Of a DNA stretch of 64,000 bases, positions 57,957 through 64,000 are shown one piece after another. A program made the position numbers and the translations under genes. Under the pieces are notes generated by a model, which saw only the letters and a list, made by a program, of their open reading frames with translations, had not been told where the DNA came from and did not search any database. This DNA is from Acidobacteriota bacterium (GTDB lineage: Bacteria > Acidobacteriota > Terriglobia > Acidiferrales > UBA7541), in assembly GCA_003224055.1 (NCBI GenBank), contig QHYE01000003.1, positions 55,332 through 119,331 on the forward strand, in the 5' to 3' direction. Position 1 is the first letter of the stretch. The number at the start of each line of letters is the position of its first letter.

Positions 57957-59885
57957 CTACTCTTGCTCTCCCTCACTCGACACACGGGCGGAGTTACTCT
58001 CCGGTTTCAGTGCGGCACGGGGAGCAATCGCGGCTACCGGAGCAGGGACCTTTTTCGGCGCATCGCTCTTGTTCTCCGTCGTGTACTGGCCCTGCGTCTT
58101 TTTGTTCTTCTTGTCGTAGTAAGCCTTGATCACATCCCGGACAACGGGCCCAGCTGCCTCGCCGCCGTGTTTTCCACTTTCCTGCACCAGGACGGAAACA
58201 ACAATTTCAGGATTGCGCCGCGGCGCGTAGCCGACAAACCACGCGTTGTCTTCGAATTGTTTTTGTTTCCCCACACGATCGCGCGTGGCATAGCCGATCA
58301 CCTGGGCGGTTCCTGATTTTCCGCTTACTTCGATGCCGGGCAGTCGAATGCTCCTGGCGGTGCCTCCCTCCTCATTCACAACGCCGTACATGGCGTCCGT
58401 TATTTTTTCCACGGTGGGTTCGGAAAGAGCGAACCGTTCTTCGCCCACGTTCGGGGCGTCCTTCAGCAAGTGCGGCTGCTTAAAGACACCGCCCATGGCG
58501 ATGCCGCCGATCATCCGGGCCAGTTGCAGCGGGGTCGTAGTGACGGCGCCCTGACCGGTGGACACGGAGATGGTCTCGCCGGCATACCACTTGCGATGAA
58601 ACACCCGCTCGACCCATTCGGCCGAAGGCATCAGCCCCTGTTCTTCCGAAGGGAGATCAATTCCGGTCTTATGTCCGATGCCCAGTTTGCTGCCGTAATA
58701 AGAAAGGCGGTCGATGCCCAAACGCATTCCAACGTTATAGAAAAAAATGTCGCAGGACTCGAGAATGGCTTTGTGCAGGCCCACGACGCCGTGAGAGCTT
58801 TTTCCGTACACCCAGCATTTGAACTGCCGTCCATAAAATGTCGCATAGCCCGGGCAAAACGTCGTGAAACTTTCCGGCGGGACTTTATCTTCCAGCATGG
58901 CCGTGGCGGTCACGATCTTGAAAACGGACCCTGGGGCAAGCTGCGCCTGTATCGCGCGGTTCAGCATCGGCTTTTGCCGGTCTTCGTTGAGATTTTTCCA
59001 TTCCTCCGCGGAGATGCGCACGGCGAAGTCGTTCGGGTCCATGGAGGGATGGCTCGCCATCGCCAGGACTTCACCGGTGCGCGGGTTCAGTGCGACCACC
59101 GCACCCGGGCGCGGCCCTAAAGATTGCTCCGCCATCTGTTGCAGGTCGTAGTCGATGGTCAGCTGAATCTGCTTGCCGGGAATGGATTCCTGGGTGGGCA
59201 AGGGCCCGACTTCCTTGCCGATGCTGTTGACGATGACCCGGCGCTTGCCGTCGGTGCCCATCAAGATATCGTTGTATTGCCGTTCGAGGCCAAACTTCCC
59301 GGCAAAGTCGCCCATGCGCAGCTTGCCGTTGCTCGCTTCGATCTGCTGTTCACTGACCTCGCCCACGTACCCGACAGCGTGCGCCAGAAAGCCGTTCGGG
59401 AGGTAGCGGCGCCGCGAAACGGAGATCATCTCAAGCACCGGGATATCCGAATGGTGAGATTCGATGAAGGCAATGTCCGCAACCGAAGCCTCGGGCTTGA
59501 TGATAATCGGCTGGAATTTCGGCAGGCTTTTCGTGTTCGTGAGCTGTTCTCGCAGATCCTCAATCGAAAGGCTGAGCCCCTCGGCAATCCCGGGGAGATA
59601 TTTTTCGACCAGGACCGGATTTTCCCGCAATAACAGGATGCTGAAGGCCGGACGGTTATCCACCAGCACGCGCCCATCGCGGTCCAGCATGCGTCCGCGC
59701 GGCGCAATTACCGGGATTTCACGCACGCGATTGCGCTCGGCCATCGACGTGTATTTGTCTGCATCAATGACCTGCAGCTTCCAGAAGCCGAGCAGCAACA
59801 CGCCGATCATTCCCACGATGATGTAGGAGGCCACGGCCAGCCGCCCTTGCGGCAATCGATTGTCGTTGCGAAACCAGTACGACAC
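57957..59885 (-). CDS. mrdA: Penicillin-binding protein 2
   Basis: A 642-residue class B PBP, GTG start. Membrane anchor about 20-38; a pedestal domain from about 45 (NRVREIPVIAPRGRMLDRDG); transpeptidase from about 260. Motifs: APGSVFKIVTA (SxxK nucleophile, near 315), SVSTGQGAVTTTPLQLAR (near 440) and KSGTAQVIGY (KTG-type box, near 520). SHGVVGLHKAILESCD fits the SxN/SCD segment. It cross-links wall peptides with RodA as its polymerase. The C-terminus has a Pro/Ala-rich tail of about 50 residues. Confidence 0.95.
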   Translation of the reverse strand: MSYWFRNDNRLPQGRLAVASYIIVGMIGVLLLGFWKLQVIDADKYTSMAERNRVREIPVIAPRGRMLDRDGRVLVDNRPAFSILLLRENPVLVEKYLPGIAEGLSLSIEDLREQLTNTKSLPKFQPIIIKPEASVADIAFIESHHSDIPVLEMISVSRRRYLPNGFLAHAVGYVGEVSEQQIEASNGKLRMGDFAGKFGLERQYNDILMGTDGKRRVIVNSIGKEVGPLPTQESIPGKQIQLTIDYDLQQMAEQSLGPRPGAVVALNPRTGEVLAMASHPSMDPNDFAVRISAEEWKNLNEDRQKPMLNRAIQAQLAPGSVFKIVTATAMLEDKVPPESFTTFCPGYATFYGRQFKCWVYGKSSHGVVGLHKAILESCDIFFYNVGMRLGIDRLSYYGSKLGIGHKTGIDLPSEEQGLMPSAEWVERVFHRKWYAGETISVSTGQGAVTTTPLQLARMIGGIAMGGVFKQPHLLKDAPNVGEERFALSEPTVEKITDAMYGVVNEEGGTARSIRLPGIEVSGKSGTAQVIGYATRDRVGKQKQFEDNAWFVGYAPRRNPEIVVSVLVQESGKHGGEAAGPVVRDVIKAYYDKKNKKTQGQYTTENKSDAPKKVPAPVAAIAPRAALKPESNSARVSSEGEQE

Positions 59886-60269
59886 AAAAACCCCGCGCGC
59901 GAGTACTTGAAATCCCAGGGCTTTTAGCCCGTTCCGGTCCGATCCAACGAAACTGGCCGGACTAAACTCGCGTCACAATAAATTCCACAGCGTGGGTTTT
60001 AAGTGGACACCGAACTCCTCGGCGTCGCGCTCAAAATGTCCGTCGAAAATTTCCTCGAAGCTGGGTGCGAAAAAATCTTCCGGAGCTCCCAAATATCACC
60101 GGACTAGGCTGCGTGAAGCAGCAAAAGTCCTTTCAAACGTAACACTTGCATTCCGGCGCCGCAAGCCGTCCGGAGGGACAGGTTCCAGGCCTGCATTGCT
60201 TTTCTGCGAATTGTGACGCCGTGCTTGTTGCCGGGCTGCGCCTATCAGGCTATCGTAGGCAGTTCACTT
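59886..60269. other. Gene-free interval between divergent genes
   Basis: About 380 bases between mrdA and the kinase-like gene. It contains GGGCTTTTAGCCC (59918-59930), a short palindrome of the window-wide family, and otherwise no convincing gene. A 34-codon frame from GTG near 60003 (ending in SSQISPD) is too short to support. Confidence 0.5.
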
Positions 60270-60938
60270 ATGACTCCGGAATCAACCAAGGAGAAACCCC
60301 TCCGCCTGGCGCTCATCGGCATGTCCGGCGCCGGGAAGACATTCTGGACAAAGAAGTTAGCAGAAAGCGGCGTTCCGGCAATTTCCTGCGACGACCGCAT
60401 CGAGCAGAAGCTTGCACCGCGCCTCGCCGCCGGCGGGTTCGCCGGAATCAACGGTGTGGCCGCGTGGATGGGCTGGCCGGACAGCCTCACCTATGGGCAA
60501 CGCGAATCCGACTACTTGACGGAGGAAATTCACACCCTCGACGAAGTCTTGACGGAGCTTGAGAAGCACCGTGAAAAATCCTTGGTGCTCGATACCACGG
60601 GGAGCCTCATCTACATCGGGAACAATTTGCTGATGCGCTTGCGGCGGCAAATGACCATCGTGTATCTCGCGGCCTCGGCGCAAGAGCAGCAGCTCTTGAT
60701 CGAAAGATATTTGAACGATCCAAAGCCGGTATTGTGGCGCGGCGCGTTTCAACCGCGCCCCAGGGAATCACCGCGCGAAACCGTCGCGCGCTGCTATCCG
60801 GCGCTGATCGCCGCGCGGCGTCAGAGCTACGAAGCGCTAGCGCATTGCACGTTGCCAGTGGCAGTGCTGCGCGATGGCTCGCTGGATGCCGCCGAGTTTC
60901 TGAAAATGATTCAAAGCCAGATCGAAGGTACGCGATGA
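60270..60938 (+). CDS. Shikimate-kinase-like P-loop kinase
   Basis: 222 residues from the ATG at 60270; the frame opens at 60213. RLALIGMSGAGKTFWTKKLAESG is Walker A (GMSGAGKT) with a shikimate-kinase-like context, ISCDDRIE follows as the Asp pair, and SLVLDTTGSLIYIG and TIVYLAASAQEQQLLIERY follow; a Trp-rich insert (AAWMGWPDSLTYGQRESDY) is unlike true shikimate kinases. So it is related to, but probably not, AroK. It is eleven bases before thrC on the same strand, which raises the possibility of phosphorylating an amino-acid pathway intermediate, unproven. Confidence 0.65.
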   Translation: MTPESTKEKPLRLALIGMSGAGKTFWTKKLAESGVPAISCDDRIEQKLAPRLAAGGFAGINGVAAWMGWPDSLTYGQRESDYLTEEIHTLDEVLTELEKHREKSLVLDTTGSLIYIGNNLLMRLRRQMTIVYLAASAQEQQLLIERYLNDPKPVLWRGAFQPRPRESPRETVARCYPALIAARRQSYEALAHCTLPVAVLRDGSLDAAEFLKMIQSQIEGTR

Positions 60939-60948
60939 GCGTGAACCC

Positions 60949-62250
60949 TTGAGATACCGCAGCACTTCTCGAGAGGCCCCGCTCACGTCGCTGCGCGGCG
61001 CCGTTCTGCGCGGGCTCGCCCCGGACGGCGGACTGTACATGCCGGCGGAAATTGCGCGTCATTCACCGGAGGAACTGGAAGAATTCCGCCGCCTGCCATT
61101 TACGGAAGTTTGTTTTCGCGTAGCAAAACCCTTCGCCACTCCGGATGTTCCGGAAGAAGTACTCTGGCAAGTGGTCAGCGAAGCGATCAATTTTCCCGTG
61201 AACCTGGTGTCACTCTCCCCGGGACTCCACATCTTGGAACTCTTTCATGGGCCGACGCTGGCATTCAAGGATTTTGGCGCGCGCTTTATGGCGCGCTTGA
61301 TGGGTTATTTCGTGCGCGGCGAGACACGTCCACTCACCGTCCTTGTGGCAACTTCCGGGGACACGGGTAGCGCTGTAGCGCACGGTTTCTTGGGTGTGCC
61401 CGGAATTCGCGTCGTGATTCTCTATCCTTCGAAGCGCATCAGCGAAGCCCAGGAAAAACAATTCACGACGCTCGGCGAAAACATCACCGCGCTTGAAGTG
61501 GCCGGGACGTTCGACGATTGCCAGCGCCTCGTGAAGCAAGCCTTCTCCGACGTTGAGCTCAACAAGCGCGCGTTCTTGACCTCGGCGAACTCCATCAATA
61601 TCGGCCGGCTCCTGCCGCAAATGTTTTATCACGTCGCTGCGTACCGCCAGTTGCCGGTGGCATCCGTGCCGTTGATCGTCTCCGTGCCCAGCGGAAACTT
61701 CGGCAATCTGACGGCGGGAATTTTTGCCAAGCGCATCGGCTTGCCGGTGGCGCAGTTTGTTGCCTCCACTAACGCCAACGATGTCGTCCCCGAGTATTTG
61801 CGCAGCGGCGAATTTCATCCGCGGGCCGCAACCCCAACCTATTCGAACGCCATGGACGTGGGAAATCCCAACAATTTTCCGCGGCTCCTCGATCTCTGCC
61901 GCAACCGCCTCGAATACCTCCAGAAAGAAATTTGGGGCCACCGCGCAACCGACGAAGAAACTCTGCAGGAGATGAAAGCGATTCACGATCGTTTCGGCTA
62001 CATCGCCGATCCACACACGGCCGTCGGTATTTTGGGTTGGGAAGCCTACAAGCTCGAACACCCGGAGCCCGCCCAAGGATTGGTGCTGGCCACAGCACAC
62101 CCCGCGAAATTCGCCGATGTCGTCAGGAAAGCCATCGGTATCGCGCCGCCGCTCCCCGACCGTCTCGCCGCCTACTTAAAGCGCGACAAACTATCCCTGC
62201 CCATGTCCAGCGTTTACGACGATTTCAGGCAATTCCTAGTTGCGCACTAG
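60949..62250 (+). CDS. thrC: Threonine synthase
   Basis: 433 residues, TTG start at 60949 (RYRSTSREAPLTSLRGAVLRGLAPDGGLYMP is the family start and no ATG fits). PLP Lys is in GPTLAFKDFGARFMARL near 109; VATSGDTGSAVAHGFLG near 138 and VPSGNFGNLTAGIFAK near 243 hold phosphate and substrate. This is the short (type 1b-like) bacterial form converting O-phosphohomoserine to threonine. Its TAG stop overlaps the stop of the convergent mreD in the bases CTAG (62247-62250). Confidence 0.93.
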   Translation: MRYRSTSREAPLTSLRGAVLRGLAPDGGLYMPAEIARHSPEELEEFRRLPFTEVCFRVAKPFATPDVPEEVLWQVVSEAINFPVNLVSLSPGLHILELFHGPTLAFKDFGARFMARLMGYFVRGETRPLTVLVATSGDTGSAVAHGFLGVPGIRVVILYPSKRISEAQEKQFTTLGENITALEVAGTFDDCQRLVKQAFSDVELNKRAFLTSANSINIGRLLPQMFYHVAAYRQLPVASVPLIVSVPSGNFGNLTAGIFAKRIGLPVAQFVASTNANDVVPEYLRSGEFHPRAATPTYSNAMDVGNPNNFPRLLDLCRNRLEYLQKEIWGHRATDEETLQEMKAIHDRFGYIADPHTAVGILGWEAYKLEHPEPAQGLVLATAHPAKFADVVRKAIGIAPPLPDRLAAYLKRDKLSLPMSSVYDDFRQFLVAH

Positions 62251-62777
62251 CGCTTGCGGAGCCGGTCCAGCAGAAGGAAGAGGAACACCGCTACCAGCGC
62301 ATTGACGAGCGCCGCGATGAAGAGGCGCATATTGAACCACGCCTCCGGCTGTGCCAGAAGAATTCGCCGCGTCAGGGCTATCAATCCCTGATGAGCCATG
62401 AAGAAAACCGTCGTCAGCGCGAAGCGCGCCGCCGGATGCTCGGTATCCAGCCGTGCTCCGATCGATGACGCGAGGTATCCGATGATGGTTTTCGAGATGC
62501 CATAGAGCCCGAGCGGCACGGTCGGCCCGCTCAAACTGTCCTGCGCAAGGCCAATCGCCATTCCCAGCAAAAGTCCCGTCGAAGGATTGCGCCGGCTCAA
62601 TCCAAAATAAATCGTGACGAGCAGCGGAAGATCGAGTATCTCCGCCTTCGGCACATACAGCGGCAAGAACGCCTGCAAAAATAGCACGAGGAGCAGGCTG
62701 CCGATAATGGCGCCTGCCCGGAACTTGTGCACCTCAATATGCAACTCGCTGCCGCGGAGATCGTAGCTGTCGTTCAT
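62247..62777 (-). CDS. mreD: Rod shape-determining protein MreD
   Basis: 176 residues with five or so membrane segments: AGAIIGSLLLVLFLQAFLPLY, LLVTIYFGLSRRNPSTGLLLGMAIGLAQDSLSGP (landmarks VTIYFGLSR, GLAQDSLSG), GLYGISKTIIGYLAS and LFIAALVNALVAVFLFLLLD. The GLAQD motif is typical MreD. Its ATG overlaps the mreC stop by four bases. The overlapping CTAG with thrC suggests little or no mRNA beyond the stop. Confidence 0.93.
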   Translation of the reverse strand: MNDSYDLRGSELHIEVHKFRAGAIIGSLLLVLFLQAFLPLYVPKAEILDLPLLVTIYFGLSRRNPSTGLLLGMAIGLAQDSLSGPTVPLGLYGISKTIIGYLASSIGARLDTEHPAARFALTTVFFMAHQGLIALTRRILLAQPEAWFNMRLFIAALVNALVAVFLFLLLDRLRKR

Positions 62778-63676
62778 CGCCTTGCCGCCGGGGGCTTTTC
62801 AGCCGCAGCTGCCGGGGCGACCGGTTGGCTCGCTGGTTCTGATTCCTGTTTGAATTCGAGCGGATGGAGCGTCAGCAGCACGATGACCTCTTCCAACCTC
62901 TCCAGATTCGCCGCGGGCCGCACGCGAATCTGTTTGAACGTATTGCCCGGTTTGATTTCCACAATCGTGCCGACCGGAAGATCGCGGGGAAAGATGCGGT
63001 CCATCCCGCTGGTAACCACGCGCTCGCCGTCATTCACGTTGTCGTCATTCGGAACATATTTCATGATCAGCAGCGGCTCGCCCGTACCGCCGACTGGGTG
63101 CTGAGTGCGGGAATCCGCCAGCAACGCCCCAACGCCGCTGTCCTTATCGGTGAGAAGAAGAACCTGCGCCGTATTCGCATATGCTTCGATGACTTTTCCG
63201 ACCACGCCATCCGGCGTGATGACTCCCATGTTCTTCTTGATGCCGTCCCGCTGGCCGCGATCGATGTCGATGGTCACGCTGGCCGTCCCCGGACTGGCGC
63301 CGATCACGCGCGCGCCCACCATCGGGACATCCATGTGCAGCTTTCTGAAGTTAAGAAGGCCGGCAAGGCGGTCGGCTTCGGCGGCCTTGCTTTGCAGTTG
63401 CGTAATCTGCAGCTTTAGCGCGTCGTTTTCGCGGCGAAGCTGTTCGTTGTCCCGCGAAGTATTTTGCAGCGCGAAATAGTGGTTCCAGATCCCGCGAATG
63501 CTTCCCACGCCTTGCGTGCCCGCGCGCTGAAAGGGAGAAATTGCGCCGACCGTCCAGACGCGAATCAATCGTCCTTGTGAATCGCGCTTGATCTGCACGG
63601 CCAGCAAAACCACCTGCAGCAGGATGACTCCCGCGAGCAGCACCAGCGATTTGTGTCGAGAGGGAATGGCAACCAT
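62774..63676 (-). CDS. mreC: Rod shape-determining protein MreC
   Basis: 300 residues from the ATG at 63676 (five codons inside the open frame). Membrane anchor LVLLAGVILLQVVLLAVQI, then a coiled-coil (NTSRDNEQLRRENDALKLQITQLQSKAAEADRL, about 75-108), then the periplasmic beta domain: VGARVIGASPGTASVTIDIDRGQRDGI (the VI..d.......ID.G...Gv motif), GVVGKVIEAYANTAQVLLL and LVTSGMDRIFPRDLPVG-like end (landmarks SGMDRIFPRDLPVG). Pro/Ala-rich tail. It links MreB to PBP2/RodA. Confidence 0.94.
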   Translation of the reverse strand: MVAIPSRHKSLVLLAGVILLQVVLLAVQIKRDSQGRLIRVWTVGAISPFQRAGTQGVGSIRGIWNHYFALQNTSRDNEQLRRENDALKLQITQLQSKAAEADRLAGLLNFRKLHMDVPMVGARVIGASPGTASVTIDIDRGQRDGIKKNMGVITPDGVVGKVIEAYANTAQVLLLTDKDSGVGALLADSRTQHPVGGTGEPLLIMKYVPNDDNVNDGERVVTSGMDRIFPRDLPVGTIVEIKPGNTFKQIRVRPAANLERLEEVIVLLTLHPLEFKQESEPASQPVAPAAAAEKPPAARR

Positions 63677-63686
63677 TGGCTTTGGT

Positions 63687-63708
63687 AGCACGGGCTTCAG
63701 CCGGTGCT
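63687..63708. repeat. Palindrome AGCACGGGCTTCAGCC-GGTGCT
   Basis: A 22-base near-palindrome between mreC and mreB, of the same GGCT..AGCC core family as 10562-10615 and 36367-36436. It may act as a hairpin between the two cistrons. Confidence 0.7.
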
Positions 63709-63753
63709 CTCTTCCTTCAATCAGCGAAGACTTGCAAAAGGCTGCCGCTGCTC

Positions 63754-63999
<246 letters not shown>

Positions 64000-64000
64000 C

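Overview
The window looks like a chromosomal segment of a soil Acidobacteriota (class Terriglobia-like); this is inferred from gene content and style, with no 16S present. The DNA is GC-rich. The cell is Gram-negative (beta-barrel outer-membrane protein, MreBCD/RodA/PBP2) and makes menaquinone by the futalosine route (MqnD). It has a mycobacterial-type CysO/Mec cysteine system and a TreT plus membrane-bound OtsA trehalose operon. Its intergenic DNA is sprinkled with short palindromic and GTAAG...CTTAC-type repeats of a kind I remember from soil Acidobacteria. I found no tRNA, rRNA, CRISPR, phage or transposase.

Layout. 1-8.4 kb: mostly minus-strand metabolism (Ddl, an L,D-transpeptidase, arginase, AsnS, a TIM-barrel isomerase, gamma-glutamyltransferase, MqnD). 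8.4-9.3 kb: gene-free repeat region. 9.3-15 kb: a secreted HExxH protein, an M20 amidohydrolase, secreted and receiver-like proteins, DinB, a thioredoxin-fold protein. 15.2-18.6 kb: cysM-mec-cysO-moeZ and a CDGSH protein. 18.8-20.6 kb: diguanylate cyclase plus PilZ protein. 20.9-22.9 kb: two visibly lower-GC genes (FkbM methyltransferase, glycosyltransferase), probably acquired. 23-27.4 kb: FHA protein, a membrane TPR-like protein, dGTPase-like HD protein, YpfJ-like metallopeptidase, outer-membrane barrel. 27.5-31.7 kb: trehalose operon. 32.6-33.5 kb: ADP-ribosylglycohydrolase with a damaged 3' end. 33.5-39.6 kb: fatty-acid cluster yceD-rpmF-plsX-fabD-fabG-[DUF1905]-[relic fabG tail]-[small membrane protein]-acpP-fabF. 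39.7-43.2 kb: etfB-etfA-ETF:quinone oxidoreductase. 43.7-53 kb: FecR-like protein, DUF374 acyltransferase, HtrA protease, coaE, folD, a sulfite-oxidase-fold protein, bactofilin, flavin monooxygenase, and an ECF sigma operon with a frameshifted second gene. 53.2-64 kb: a very large RNase E/G with a structured leader, rodA, mrdA, then mreD-mreC-mreB, with a kinase-like gene and thrC on the opposite strand splitting the cell-shape locus.

How the genes work together. Fatty-acid synthesis is followed directly by ETF electron transfer to quinone. Cysteine is probably built on a protein carrier: MoeZ activates CysO, CysM transfers the sulfur, and the JAMM peptidase Mec releases cysteine. CysO here ends two residues past its diglycine, so it would need trimming first. 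Cyclic-di-GMP is made and probably sensed by adjacent genes. Trehalose can be made by two routes from one operon, and one enzyme carries a transmembrane sensor-like front end. The most novel-looking points are the CysO tail, the sensor-OtsA fusion, the fabG tail relic, the roughly 570-residue insertion in the RNase E/G S1 domain with its leader, and one repeat family present at two loci.
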